Part shown: positions 1 through 12,289 of the stretch, piece after piece | How positions within the stretch are numbered: the stretch's first letter is position 1 | Layout of the letters: every line of letters starts with the position of its first letter | NCBI GenBank assembly: GCA_017311185.1 | Contig: JAESUZ010004792.1 | Span: forward strand, 930,001 to 994,000 | Origin: Proteles cristata cristata | Taxonomy: Eukaryota; Chordata; Mammalia; Carnivora; Hyaenidae | DNA length: 64,000 nt | Direction: 5' to 3' | Made by a program: the position numbers and the translations under genes | Notes under the pieces: model-generated | Told to the model about the DNA's origin: nothing | Database searches by the model: none | Seen by the model: the letters and a program-made list of their open reading frames with translations, nothing else

Positions 1-152
1 TTCTGGATGGGAAAAAAAAAAAAAAAAAGGTAGATATTCATGTGCCATATGAATGTTCACCAGAGGTGATCTCAGCAGAGGAGCATTTTATTAATAAGTG
101 GATATGATGACTTATTCTATGGATAATATTTAGTCTCTTTCCCCAGCTACCC

Positions 153-840
153 TTGTTATCACCCAATGGTGGTAGGGACAGAGATTATGCATGGGTTCAG
201 CAACATGGGCTTTCACTCACCAACATTGACCTGGCTACAGTCACAAATAACTGCCTAATCTGCCAGGAGCAGAAACCAATATTGAATCCCAGCTATGTTG
301 CCATTCCCTCAGGCGATCAGCAGCTAGCAGACAACCTGCTGGTTGATTATACTGGCCTACTTCCATTATGTAGGAGAGAGTATTTTGTTCTTACTGGCAT
401 AGATACTTATTCTGCATATAGATTTGTCTTCTCTGCACACAATGCTTCTGCCAAAAGTACCATGCATGGACTTACAGAATACCTTATCTATAATCATGGT
501 ATTCTACACGGCATTGCTTCTGATCAAGGGAACTTACAGCAAATGGGTGAAGCAATGGTATTGCTATTCTCATGGTATTCACTCATCTCACCATGTTCCC
601 TACCATCCTGTAGCGATTGGTTTGATAGAACAGTGGAATGGTCTTTTGAAGATTCATTTAGATTGCCAGCTAGGTGGCCATACCTTGTGAGGCTGAAGCA
701 TTGTTCTACAAGAAGTGGTACGTATTCTAAATCAGTGTTCAATGTATTATGCTATTTCTCTCATAAGCAGGATTCACAGGTCCAGGAATCAAGGGATGGA
801 ACTGGCATCCCTAGTATGACTTCAAGTTATCCACTAGCAA
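153..840 (+). pseudogene. Decayed endogenous retrovirus integrase (ERV-L type)
   Basis: The conceptual translation resembles a retroviral integrase: a zinc-finger C-x2-C near 266-285, then the catalytic core with Asp codons at 345-347 and 522-524 and a Glu codon at 628-630. The first part reads in one frame up to about 535-545. The core's end, including the Glu, continues only in the +1-shifted frame (about 535-690), so at least one frameshift breaks it. There is no complete pol and no flanking LTR is recognised within the window. With the dUTPase-like remnant downstream, a class III (ERV-L) origin is likely. It cannot encode a functional enzyme. Confidence 0.75.
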
Positions 841-857
841 AATTTTGCTTTCTATCC

Positions 858-1215
858 CCATAACCTTGCGCTCTACTGTTCCAAAGGGAGGAGTGCTTCC
901 ACCAGGGACACAACAATGATTCCAATGAACTGGCAGTTAATATTATCACCTGGCCACTTTGGGTTCCTCATCCCTTTGAATCAAAAGGCAAAGAAGGTAG
1001 TTACTATATTAGCTGGGGTGATTGATCTGATTGCCAAGAGGAAATTGGATCTTATAGCAAATTAGGTGCAGCTGTAAGTGAAGGTGAGGAAGGGTATGTC
1101 TGGAATATAGAAGACCCACTAGGATGTATCTTATTACTGTCATGGCCTATGATTAAAGTCAATGGAAAACTAAAACAGCCTAATTCAGGCTGGATTACTA
1201 ATGTCCCAGATCCTT
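858..1215 (+). pseudogene. Decayed ERV-L dUTPase-like segment
   Basis: Directly after the integrase remnant, translated fragments resemble the retroviral dUTPase fold region: a GGVLPPGTQQ-like start and, after several stops, a segment around 1,075-1,210 containing EEGYVWNIEDPLG. A dUTPase C-terminal to integrase is the known hallmark of class III ERV-L elements. Multiple in-frame stops and shifts make it clearly dead. Confidence 0.6.
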
Positions 1216-1239
1216 TTACCAGTTTATCATTTTTTCTCT

Positions 1240-1963
1240 ATATTATGCTTTTGTTTCATGTTTAAGGAAATATCCTTACCCTCAAACCATGAAGACATTC
1301 TCTTATGTTTTTTTCTAGAAACATTATCGTTTTAGAAGCTTTTCTACTTAGATCTATCATACATGTCAAATTAATTTTGTGTATTGTGTGATGACTTATA
1401 TATCCAGATTCATTTTTATTTTCCCTTCCAATAATTGTTAACCCACAGAATAAGAGTGGTGTCTTCATTATAGAGATGGCAGTGTATGTGTAGAGCTATT
1501 TCTAAGTTCTTTTTTTCTATTCTATTAATCTACCTTCCTCCCCCCTCCTCTCCTCTTACCCCACCCTCCTCCTCCTCCACCTCCTATTCCCCCTCCTCCT
1601 TCTTCTTTCTTCATTTTATCATTGGTCTTGATATTTGGTAGTGTAAGTCTGACTGCTTTTTCGTTCTTCTTCATGTTTATGTTGCTTTTCTACATCTTTT
1701 GCATTTCTATATATATTTAAAATCAAATTGTCAATTACCACAAAAAAACCTTCTGGATTTTTTATTAGTATTTTATTAAATCCATAGCTCAAAATGGAAA
1801 GATATAACATTTTATTAAATGTGAGATTTCCAGGGGTGTCTGGGTGGATCAGCTGGTTAAAGGTCTGACTTTGGCTCAAGTCATGATCTTGCAGTTCGTG
1901 AGCTCAAGCCCCACATAAGGCTCTGTGCTGACAGCTCAGAGCCTGGAGCCAGCTTCAAATTCT

Positions 1964-2002
<39 letters not shown>

Positions 2003-4086
2003 CCTCTCTCTCTCTCTTTCTCTGACCCTCCGTCACTCATGCTCTTTCTCTCTCTCAAGAATAAACATTAAATTTTTTAAATCAATATAGAGATTTTAAT
2101 CCTTAAACTGCTATATTCTTCCATTTATTTAAGTCTTTAATTTTATCAACATGTTTTATAGTTTTCAGTGTAGAGGATTTGCATATCTTTCATCAGATTT
2201 ATCTCTAGATATTTGATATCTTAGTGCTACTTTCATTTGTATTTCTGTTTTCACTTCAGTTCTATTTCAACTGGTTTTTGGTAATAAATAGAACTTTTTT
2301 ATGCTGTCCCTGTATCCAGTAAACTTGTAAAATTCACTTATTAATAATAATTACATACAGATATTTTTAGATTCTCTGCATATGAAATCATGTTGTTGTT
2401 GTTGTTTACTTGCCCTTTTTCTCTAGCTAGTATCTTCAGTAAAATGTTGAATCAAAATGGTAAAACTCTTTGCCTTGTTTCTAACCTTCAAAAAAAGTGT
2501 TTCATCATTAATGCTGGTGCTAGGTCTTTGGTAGATTCTCTTCGCCCAATTGAATATTTTTCTTCCTACTCCTAGTTTGCTGAGTTTTTGTCATGAATGT
2601 GTGTTGAATTTTACTAATTTTTTTCTGTGTCTGCTGAGATGATCATATGGGCTTTCTTTTATTCTATTATTATAGTGGATTCCATTGACTGATTTTCAAA
2701 TGTTAAAGCAACATTGAAATTCTATGACAAATCCCACTTGTTCAAAATATATACACGTACACACACATACATATCATACATATACATTATAACCTTATAC
2801 GTTGTGTACCTTATGTATAAATATGTAGTTTTATTAGGACTTTTCCATCTATGGTAATAACAGATATTAGCCTGTATTTTCTTTCTTTATTTTTGCAATG
2901 GTGCACTGAATTCATAAAATGAATTTAGAAGTACTCACTATTTCTATTCTCTAGAAGAATTCAAGTGAGATTTATTTCTTCCATGTGTGTTTGGAGAAAT
3001 TCATATGTGAATCCATATATCTGGACCTGGAGCTTTCTTTAGTGGATAGTGTTTAATTACAGAACTAACTTTTTAATATATATAGGATTATTCATATTTG
3101 TTTTACTGCTTATATAAATTTTAATATTGTATTTCTCAAGGAATGCATCCATTTTGTTATTGGCATAAAGATGTTCACAATATTCTTTTGTCATCTTCCT
3201 AATATTTGTAGAATTTAATGTGAATTCTACTTTTTTATTCATGATAATCATATATTTATGATTTTTGTCTTTTTATCCTCACTAGTTTTGCTAGAGGTTT
3301 GTCAGTCTTATTAATGTTTTCAAATAACTATATTTTGTCAATTTTCATGTGTGTATCTGTGTTAAATTTCAATAACACATGCCTTTATTATTTCCTTTTT
3401 TCTGCATTCTTTAGGTTTAGTTTATGGTTACTGTTTCAGCTTCTAGAGATGGTGCTTTAGATCACTGATTTTCAACTTTTTTTCTTTTCTGAAACCTGCA
3501 TCTAGGACTGAAAATTGCCCTGAGAACATTACCTTAGCTGCATTTCACAAGTATTTTTATCTAACCAAAATGTTTTCTGGCTTACATAGTAATTTCTTCT
3601 TGGAACTTTGGGTTACTTACAATTGATTCTTGACTGAGAAAACTTCAGAAATATTATAATGAGCAATTTATAATTTAATTCCACTCTAGCCAAAGCACTA
3701 ATCGGATTGCAGGCTTTTGATTAGTGCTCTGGCCCAGTGTATAGTCTATTTTGTAACTGATCCACAAGCACTTAAATATGTACACTACAGTTGTTGAGTG
3801 TAGAGATCTACATTTATCAATTCAAGTTAGTTGATCATTTGTTATATTATTCTAAATCTTTACTACTTTTTCCTTCTTTGTTCTATAAATTACTGAGAAA
3901 AATGTATTAAAATCCCCAACTATGATTTTGTCTATATTTTTCTTTTAGTTCCATCAATTTTGACTTCATACATTTTGAAAGTATGCTATTAAGTACACAC
4001 AAATTTAGGATTGATTTGTCTTCTTATTAAATTTCCCACTTTATTATCATTAAAATAGGCTTCATAACCAAAAATATTCTTACTTT
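1240..4086 (-). mobile_element. Old L1 (LINE-1) ORF2 region, antisense
   Basis: AT-rich sequence that on the minus strand resembles mammalian L1 ORF2, reverse transcriptase end first. Antisense landmarks are the stretch around 1,245-1,330 and the block 2,430-2,700 ending near GAGATGATCATATGG. It is interrupted by a SINE (1,833-2,082), and frames are destroyed by stops. The subfamily cannot be set by eye. Confidence 0.65.
1833..2082 (+). mobile_element. CAN SINE (feliform type)
   Basis: The head GGGGTGTCTGGGTGGATCAG, a tRNA-derived body, a long (CT)n stretch (1,963-2,020) and an ATAAACATTAAA tail. It is inserted within antisense L1 and moderately diverged. Confidence 0.9.
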
Positions 4087-4099
4087 AAAATTGACTTTG

Positions 4100-5121
4100 A
4101 CACTTTGGTGAAGGCAAGGGAAACAAAACCAAACATGAAGTTTTAGGACTTCATCAAGATAAGCTTCTGCCCAGCAAAGGAAACACTCAACAAAACTAAA
4201 AGGCAGCCTACAGAATGGGACAAGATATTTGCAAATGACATATCTGATAAAGGGCTAGCATCCAAAATCTATTAAAGAAAACTCATCAGACTCAACACCC
4301 AAAAAACAAAGAACCCAATTATGAAATGGGCAGAAAACATGAATAGACAAGTTTCCAAAGAAGACACCCAAATGGCTAACAGGCACATGAAAAAGATGCT
4401 CAAAATCATTCATCATCATGGAAATACAAATCAAAACCACAATGAGATATCACCTCACATTTGTCTGAATGGCCAAAACTAACAATACAAGAAATAACAG
4501 ATGTTGGCAAAGATGTGGAGAAATGGGAACCCTCTCGCACTGTTGGTGGAAATGCAAACTGGTGCAGTCACTCTGGAAAATAGTATGGAGGTTTCTCAAA
4601 AAACTAAAAATAGAACTACCCTACAATCCAGCAATTGCACTCTTAGGTATTTACCCAAAGGACACAAAGGGGTGCATGCGCCCCAAGGTTTACAGCAGCA
4701 CTATCAACAATAGCCAAACTATGGAGAGAGCCCAAATGTCCATTGCCTAATGAATGCATAAAGAATATGTGATACACACACCCACACACACACACCCACA
4801 CACACACCCACACACTCGAATATTAATCAGCCATCAAAAAGAATGAAATCTTGCCCTTTGCAATGACGGGTGTGGGTGGAGAGAGAAGAGAGGGAAACAA
4901 ACCACAAGAGACTTCTAACGATAGAGAACAAACTGAGGTCTGATAGGGGGAGGTATTGGGAGATGGGCTGCATGGGTAATGGGTATTAATTAGGGCACTT
5001 GTGATGAGCACTGGGTATTGTATATAAGTATTGAATCACTGAATTCTACTCCTAAAGTCAATATTGCACTGTATGTTAACTAAGTAAATTTTAAATAAAA
5101 TAAAATAAAACAAAACAAAAC
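4100..5121 (+). mobile_element. 5'-truncated L1, ORF2 end plus 3' UTR
   Basis: Translations around 4,469-4,750 match the L1 ORF2 C-terminus ([34 protein letters not shown]). A carnivore-type 3' UTR follows, with GAGCACTGGGTATTGTATAT and an AATAAAATAAAAC-type tail. Near-perfect target duplications (AAAATTGACTTTG at 4,087 and AAAATTGATTTTG at 5,122) show that it landed in the older antisense L1. A (CACACCC)n tract lies at 4,770-4,816. Confidence 0.85.
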
Positions 5122-5265
5122 AAAATTGATTTTGTCCACATCTGTGCCACTGTAACAAACAAGGCCATTGGGATCCTGTTTCATTATTTGATTAAATGGA
5201 GTCAGAATGATACAGAGCATGGTAAAATTCAATTTTCAGACTATGGTCAAAAGGAAAACCCCCTA

Positions 5266-5494
5266 GGGGCGCCTGGGTGGCTTAGTCGGTTAAACGTCCG
5301 ACTTTCCGACTTTCGCTTAGGTCATGATCTCGCAGGTTCGTGGGTTCGAGCCCCGCGTCGGGCTCTGTGCTGACTGCCAGCTCAGAGCCTGGAGCCTGTT
5401 TCAGTCTGTGACTCCCTCTCTCTCTGACCCTCCCCTGCTCACGCTGTCTCTCTCTCCTAGAAATAAATAAAACATTTTAAAAAAAAAAAAAAAA
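5266..5494 (+). mobile_element. CAN SINE, young copy with perfect target duplication
   Basis: Starts GGGGCGCCTGGGTGGCTTAG and has an uninterrupted A-tail. A perfect 13-base duplication (AAGGAAAACCCCC) flanks it at 5,251-5,263 and 5,495-5,507. It shares rare variants (CGCTTAGGTCATG, GACTGCCAGCTCAG, CTCCTAGAAATAAAT) with the copy at 48,429. Confidence 0.95.
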
Positions 5495-5855
5495 AAGGAA
5501 AACCCCCAATTTAAAAAAACTCTCATAAAAAATTTTTAAGGTAAAGTCATTAGGCTTAGGCCAATGAAAAATTCCGGGGTGGGGAGAAGTAAAGATTAAT
5601 CAAGATAGCAAGCCAATAAAACTCATACTTATTAGCGAAAAAATGGCTTTGTCTAATTTAATAAGGCTTTGGTAACTCATTTTTTGTTAGTACCTCTGTG
5701 ATATATATTTTAAAAATTTTATTGCTTCCCACCCACCTTTCCATTTACTTATATAATATGCTCCTATAAATAGCAATGGTTGTGGTTTTTAAATCCAGTT
5801 TTAAATGTTTGCCTTATTAAGGTATCTTAGTCCATTTAAAGTCAAGATGTTTACT

Positions 5856-6075
5856 GGGGTACCTGGGTGGCTCAGTTGATTAAGCATCTGACTTCGGCTC
5901 GGGTCATGATTTCACAATTCATGAGTGTGATCTCCGTGTTGGGCTCTGTGTTGACACCTCAGAGCCTGGAGCCTGCTTCAGGTTCTGTGTCTCCTTCTCT
6001 CTCTGCCCCACCCCCACTAGCACTCTGTGTGTGTCTTTCTCTCGAAAATAAATACACATTAAAAAACATTTAAAA
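5856..6075 (+). mobile_element. CAN SINE
   Basis: Head GGGGTACCTGGGTGGCTCAG; tail AAATACACATTAAAAAAC. Degenerate flanking duplication around GATGTTTAC / GATGTATTTAC. Confidence 0.9.
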
Positions 6076-6640
6076 TCGATGTATTTACCAATATATTTTA
6101 GATAGTTGTGAGATTAATATATTTTTATTTGTATCATCTGTTTTTATCCTTTCCTTATTTTGTTTTAAATCAAGTATTTTAAATTATTCTATTGTTTACT
6201 GAGTTATTGTTTGGCTGTTCTTTTCAGCAGTTTAAAGCTATTCTATTGTCTATGTTGAAAAGGCTGTCATTAATCTTATTGCTGCTCCTTTAAAGATAAT
6301 GTTTTTTTTTCTGAACCTTTTAAGATTTTTCTTTTTATCTTCGGCTTTCAGCAGATTGACTATGGTGTGCCTGGTGTGTTTTCCTTTGTATTTATCTTCC
6401 TTATGATTTGTTAAGCATCTTGAATCTCTGGGATATCTTCTACCAGTTTAGAAAATTTCTCTGACATTATCTCTCCTAATATGGCTTCTGCCCATTCATT
6501 CTGTCTGCCCTGTCCTTTCTTTTTTGACTCTGCACTTCAGCTTTGGATATTTCTTATTATCCTGGCTTCCGGTTTCCTAGCCCTGTCTTCTCCCACGTCC
6601 AGTGTGCTCTTCAATATATTTTTCTGCTAGAAATGTAGCT

Positions 6641-7674
6641 GTGCTCTTTGAAGATTGTAAGTTTGGCTCTTCAGGATCTTTGCCCTATATAGTTTCAAAT
6701 TGTGGCAAATCCCCTGAGGAAAAGGCAGGCTGTGTATTTGAGGAGGCCTCCTCTCTATCTGGACTTAGTCTCCTTAAAGATTATGGGATACTTCCCTCTG
6801 CCTTTTCCAAGTCCTTGCCTAGCTTCCTAGCCTCCTGTGCACAGCCCCAAGCTCAGAAAAATGTCCTATGGCAAGAACTTACCATTCATTTGAGGCTCCT
6901 CGAGTTTCCAACCTGTCACACAGCTCTGTGTGATCCCTAAAGCTTCCTGACTTCTGTTTCCCAGTATTGTCCATCTGAGGGTCCAGGATTAGACATAGGA
7001 ATGGTCTTAGAATCAATAAATGCCTCCAGTGTTGAAAATCACTGGCAGCAACCAGTCCTCCTCAGAAGGGCTCCATTCCCTCTGCAATCCCAATGATTTT
7101 TATTCCATTTTACTAACATGATCTCCAAAGTATTTTAAAATACACTTTTATAATGTGTCTGACTTTTTAAAGTTGGGCTGTTATTATCTAACCCAGAAGT
7201 AGATTCTAAAATCTATTCTTATTTCCCCTTTTTCTTACTTAAAAGTGTACACACATGCAGACACACACACACGTGTACACACACACATTAGCCAGCCTTA
7301 AACATGCCTCTACCCACAAGACCCCTGTCCCTTGATACTCATGCTTTTGTACAGACTCCTCATGTTTTGACTATGTCTGGACTGTATGAACACAAGACAA
7401 GTTTATAAAAGGCATCACAGCCTCTGCGTTGGTCTTTCAGATTGCTTGATCTTGAGGAAGTTGGAGAACATCCAAGAAGTCCTACAGAGAAGTATACATG
7501 GACACTAACAGACCTTCCACCAATAGTCAGTATGAACTTGTCAGTCATGTTGAAAGATCTTCCTGTCCCAGGAAAGGTTACGAGTGTAGCCCCAGTTATC
7601 ATCATGGCTGCAACTCCTTGAGAAACCCTAAGCCGGAACCATCCAATTAAGCATCTCCCAAGTTCCTGACTCAC
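6641..7674. other. Gene-free intergenic DNA, no clear feature
   Basis: The 112-codon frame at 6,602-6,940 has no recognisable family. A short (AC)n tract occurs at 7,252-7,290. Nothing else is identified. Confidence 0.5.
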
Positions 7675-8016
7675 ATAAAAGCAGAGAATAGAACAGTGGT
7701 TACCAGGAGCTGGAGGAAAGGGAAAATGGGGACTGCTCTTCCAATGGATGGAGTTTCAGTTATGCAGGATAGGATCTGCTGTACAAGAAAAGGCCTATTG
7801 TCAACAATACCGTACTGTGTATTAAAAATTGTGTTAATAGGGTCGATCTCATGTTAAGTGTTTTTACCACAAAAACAAACAAACAGGAAACAAAGAGACA
7901 CAAGGAAACTTTTGGAGGTGATGGACTCACAAGGATATGCTTATGTCCAGATTTATCCACTGTACACATGAAGTATGTGCAGTTTTTCTATATCTCAGTA
8001 AGGTTGTTTAAAAAAA
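7675..8016 (+). mobile_element. Old L1 3' end (L1M-like)
   Basis: Contains the typical old-L1 3' motif GAACAGTGGTTACCAGGAGC near 7,690, then GGATGGAGTTTCAGTTATGC and later TGTTTAAAAAAAAAAA. Subfamily uncertain. Confidence 0.55.
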
Positions 8017-8030
8017 AAAAAGAGCCAAGA

Positions 8031-8247
8031 TGGGGCATCTGGGTGGCTCAGTCGGTTAACTATTTGACTTCAGCTCAGGTCATGATCTCAGGGCTTGTGG
8101 GTTCAAGCCCTGCATCAGGCTGTGCTGATAGCTCAGAGCCTGGAAACTGCTTTGGATCCTGTGTCTCCCTCTCCCTCTCTATCCCTCCACCACTCTCTCT
8201 CTCTCTCTTTCTCTCTCTCTCTAAAATAAATATTTTTAAAAATTTTT
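8031..8247 (+). mobile_element. CAN SINE
   Basis: Starts TGGGGCATCTGGGTGGCTC with a (CT)n-rich 3' part. The target duplication AAAAAGAGCCAAGA (8,017-8,030) / AAAAAGAGCCGAGA (8,248-8,261) lies in the A-tail of the preceding L1 end. Confidence 0.93.
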
Positions 8248-8289
8248 AAAAAGAGCCGAGACAATAAATATTTATTGTTGCTTCAAGCC

Positions 8290-9500
8290 ACTAAGTTTAG
8301 AAATAATTTGTTATGAGGCAATAGATAAATTACATTATGTCTACGTATACACATTCTTTGCACTTTTAAAAAATTTAATGATATATCCTGGAAATTATTC
8401 CATATGATTTTACTAAGATCTTCCTCATTTTTAACAGCTTACAACAATATATTGTGTAGTTTATTGAACCATCTCTTGCAAATGTGCAATCCCAATATTT
8501 TCCTATTAGAAATAACACCAAAATTAATAACATTGTGCATATTTGCTGTTGCTGTTGTTGTCAGAGGTGTAGTTTCATGGTAAATCCATAGAGAAATTGC
8601 TGCTTCAATGTATAATGCATTCTATTTTGTTAGATGTTACTAGATTTTACTCTATAGGGTTGTACCATTTTTACTCCCACTGGCAATATATGAGCATGCC
8701 TATTTCCCCATGGTCTCACCAACAGAGTGTTTTATCAAGTTTTAGAACTTTTGCCAGTCAGATAAATGAGAAACGGTATCTCTGTGTAGTTTAATTTGCC
8801 TTTCGGTAATTATGAGAAAAATAGAACATCTATTCATTTGTTCAAGAGCTATTTATATTTTTGTGAACTCTTCACATGCCTTACCCATATACCTTTTGAG
8901 TATTTAATTCTTTTACTTGAGTAAAAAAAGTTAATTGAGTTCTATGTACATTATATACATTAGCCCTCTGTGTATGAGGGCAAATACTTCCTCCCAGTTT
9001 ATCATTTTTCATTTTGGTCTTGTGTATGCACTTTTAATTTCATTTTTGATCATATTTTACATGACCTTTTAGCCATGTAAAAATTTTGTTAATTTTTATG
9101 TAGTCAAATTTATTAGCTTTTAATTGCATCTGGATTTTGAGTCGTAGTAAAAATAGATTTTTTTTCTGGGACACCTAGGTGGCTCAGTCAGTTAAATGTC
9201 CGATTTCGGCTCAGGTCACGATCTCGCAGTTTGTGGATTCGAGCCACACATTGGACTCTGTGCTAACAGTTCAGAGCCTGGAGCCTGTTTCAGATTCTGT
9301 GTCTCCCTCTCTCTCTGCCCCTCCCCTGCTCATGTTCTGTCTCTCTCTGTCTCAAAAATAAACAAAAACAAATTTCAAAAGTAGTTTTTTCTTACACTCC
9401 AAATTATATAGGAATTTATCCATATTTTTCCAGCACTTGTGAGGATAATATTTTTACATTTAGGTCTCCAATCTTTTAAGAGTTTATTAAGAATATCAGT
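8290..9500 (-). mobile_element. Probable antisense old L1 3' region with a SINE inside
   Basis: AT-rich sequence with L1-3'-like landmarks (GGGTTGTACCATTTTTACTC near 8,657; GTTAATTTTTATGTAGTC near 9,088). Interrupted by the SINE at 9,168. Classification by eye only. Confidence 0.4.
9168..9381 (+). mobile_element. CAN SINE
   Basis: Head GGGACACCTAGGTGGCTCAG; tail CTCAAAAATAAACAAAAAC. Flanks share a weak TAG-T(n)-C duplication. Confidence 0.92.
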
Positions 9501-9504
9501 TTAC

Positions 9505-9905
9505 CCTGTGTATCAGTTATTGGTTGCCCCAATAATAAATACATTAAAAGTCAACCAAAGAATGCCAGTGGCATAAAACAATAAGTGTTTGTTCCTTATC
9601 TATCTGCAATCAGTTAGGTGTCAACTAAAAACCTCTCCTGATTCACCCAAATAGCTGGGGACCAGTTGATCTTCTCTGGCTTCTAACATAGGCCGGCTTC
9701 ACCTAGAGCAATTAGAGCAATGGGGCTCTGCTCCATGTCTCAGTAATTTCTCAGCAGGCTACCACGGGCATGTTCTTATGGCAATGGCAGAAACACAATA
9801 GATCAAGCCTTAAAACACAGGCTCATTCAAGTTTTTGATTGTGCATTATCTACTGATATTCCATTGGCCAAAGCATGATACCTGATCAGTTCCAGAGTTC
9901 AAGAA
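9505..9905. other. Unclassified old interspersed repeat
   Basis: The stretch GTATCAGTTATTGGTTGCC ... GTGGCATAAAACAATAAGTG resembles old mammalian DNA-transposon or LTR consensus sequence. I cannot name the family with confidence. Confidence 0.25.
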
Positions 9906-10048
9906 GGAAGGCACTAGAAAACTATATGGAAAAGGGTTTGAACACTAGAAGGGATAAAGAATGGAGGGCATCTACTACATCTTACAGTCTCCTAGATTCA
10001 GTTCATTCTAGACCTCCTCTTATCATCCTGGGCTTCTTGAAAGTCTTT

Positions 10049-10256
10049 TTTTAAAAGTTTTTTAATGTTTATTTTTTGAGAAAGAGAGAGATTGTGCGCA
10101 GGGGAGGACCAGAGGGAAAGAGAAACACAGAATTTGCAGCAGCCTTCAGGCTCTGAGCTGTCAGCAGACCCCAACATGGGGCTCAAACTCACTAGTCATG
10201 AGTACATGACCTGGGCCAAAGTCTGACACTTAACGGACTGAGCCACCCAGGTGCCC
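10049..10256 (-). mobile_element. CAN SINE, reverse orientation
   Basis: Plus-strand view begins with the T-rich tail and ends GAGCCACCCAGGTGCCC. Perfect 13-base target duplication CTTGAAAGTCTTT at 10,036-10,048 and 10,257-10,269. Confidence 0.94.
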
Positions 10257-10289
10257 CTTGAAAGTCTTTAACACTCTCTTCATTTCCTC

Positions 10290-10400
10290 ATCTCCCAGTT
10301 AACCCAGTCCACTGCAATTTGGCTTCCTCTTCTGATCTTTCCACTAGACTTGTTGCAACAAGGTTGTCAGTAGTCTCTAAATTGCCAAGTCCAACATGCA
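10290..10400 (+). mobile_element. Small L2 fragment (possible)
   Basis: TCCACTGCAATTTGGCTTCC through CAGTAGTCTCTAAATTGCCA resembles the L2 ORF2 region also seen at 15,855 and 18,690. Short and diverged. Confidence 0.35.
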
Positions 10401-12037
10401 TTTTTTTGGTCCCTATCTTATGTGACAGAACCTGTTAGTTGAGCATGAATCTAAGTCTTACATTTTTTAGGCAGATCATGTTTATGCCAGATATCTTCTG
10501 ATTGCCCCTAAAGATCCATTCTCCACCCCTTTCTTCACTCCTCTCTTCTACTATATGAGTTACATCAATAGATACCTGTACCCTGTGGCTTCTATTTGGC
10601 TCCAGCCTGTGGGAATCCTTGTCAGGATATTGGAGAAGAAAGGAGAATGGGATCATGGTATTTATTCCCTTAGTTCCATACCTGTGAGGACATCTAGAGC
10701 TGGATGTCTCCCTTCTCATTGCTAACCTCAAGGTGGCCTGCTCTACATGACACCTTCTCATCCCAATTATGGTGACCTTTCCTTCTCTTCTTGACTTCAG
10801 GCATAGGATGGTGTCAGTCAGTCACTAACTGCCCCCTGTGCCTGAACTACCTCACTGTGGTCTTCCTACATCCCTCCCACACTTATAAAAATAACCCTTT
10901 TAAGAGTAAACCTTAATTATCTGCTTCTTATTAGAACTCTAACTGATACAGTGTAGATTCATTCATTGCTTCCCTCTCCATCTCAGTATATACTTTTACA
11001 TTTAGGACTCTGATGCTGCTCCTTCTACTCATCTAATCACATCCAATAATCCATATTGAGGCAGCGAGGAAGAAAATGGAGAGTCCCTGATCCCTACACT
11101 TTGAAATTTTAGGAATTGAGGCATCCTCATGGGAAACAAAAATAAACTCCTAAAACAGAAGGAACTAGCATTCCATGTATGCAATAAGTGGCTCTCTCTA
11201 GCACTCATGTTTGCTTCCTTCCTGCTTATTTGGCAAATAAGACATAGAGTCCTTGAAATATATGATTTCAATGGAAAATTAATGTCATTTTACCCCATCT
11301 TGTGAAGACATCCAGATGATATTTACATGATATTTTACTATATTTTGGCTCTACTGACCATTTCCTCCTTGAGACTCTCTACTCCCTGGTTCCCCTCCCC
11401 TTTCTGACCTGTCATTCTAGGTCTGCTTTTCTCTGCCTTTCCCTTAAAGATTGGTGATTCCTAAGATTCTATTCTTGGCCCCATGATCATTCCTATTGAC
11501 ATGTTCTCAAAAGTAATCTTGACAACTTTCATGATTTAACATGAGGCTCCATTTATTTCTTCCTCAGCAAAATGTTGATTTAGGCACAAGTGTTGGGAAA
11601 AACCCAGGATTAGAAGAGGAACTTGGTGGGCTCTAGAGGAAGCTTGGTGTACAAAGATACATGAGCTGCAGGGACAGGGAGTGATAATAGCCCATGAGAT
11701 GATGCCTGTTCTCTAGGTCCTGCAAGGAGCAGAGGAAGAGCTGAACAACTGAGCTAAGTTTTCTCACTCCCCAAGCCCAGAAGAGTAAGAGATGATCAGG
11801 GAGCTGAAAGGCTCACCTTGGTGCCTTGAAAGAGGGTTGAAAGCTCCCTGCTGCTATGTTGCTATCATAAGGAGTCAAAAATTGTATTTTCAGATAGGAT
11901 GGTCCAGACACTATATCACATATGAATCTATATAAGAAAAACACTTGAGGAAAGTCTTTACTCTCAAAAAAAAAAAAAATTAAGTCAAAGACTTCAAGAT
12001 GGAGAATAATGTAGTGAATAATAAATACACACTAGTT
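10401..12037. other. Gene-free intergenic DNA
   Basis: Open frames of 80-108 codons at 10,435-10,761 and 11,029-11,271 on the minus strand have no family likeness or splice context. I see no further feature. Confidence 0.5.
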
Positions 12038-12222
12038 GGGACACCTTGGTGGCTCAGTTGGTTAAGCGTCTGACTTCGGCTCAAGTCATGATCCCACAGA
12101 TCATGGGTTTGAGCCCTGAGTTGGGCTCTGTGCTAACAGCTAGCTCAGAGTCTGAAGCCTGATTTGGATTCTGTGTCTCCCTCTCTCTCTGATCCTCCCC
12201 TGCTCATGCTCACTCTCTCGTG

Positions 12223-12257
<35 letters not shown>

Positions 12258-12289
12258 AAATAAATAAAACATTTAAAAATTTTAAAAAA
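12038..12289 (+). mobile_element. CAN SINE, CAGCTAGCTCAG variant
   Basis: Head GGGACACCTTGGTGGCTCAG, the variant ACAGCTAGCTCAG, and a (CT)n tract. The 3' end abuts the L1 3' fragment at 12,290. Confidence 0.92.

Larger units (their letters stand above)
5135..6640 (-). mobile_element. Continuation of old antisense L1-like DNA, with two SINEs inside
   Basis: AT-rich sequence typical of antisense L1, for example TTTAGATAGTTGTGAG near 6,100 and the block 6,290-6,560. It is split by SINEs at 5,266 and 5,856. Assignment is by general resemblance only. Confidence 0.45.

Noticed and set aside
6602..6940. 112-codon plus-strand open frame
   Set aside because: No recognisable domain, no promoter or splice context, and follows L1-like DNA; likely chance.
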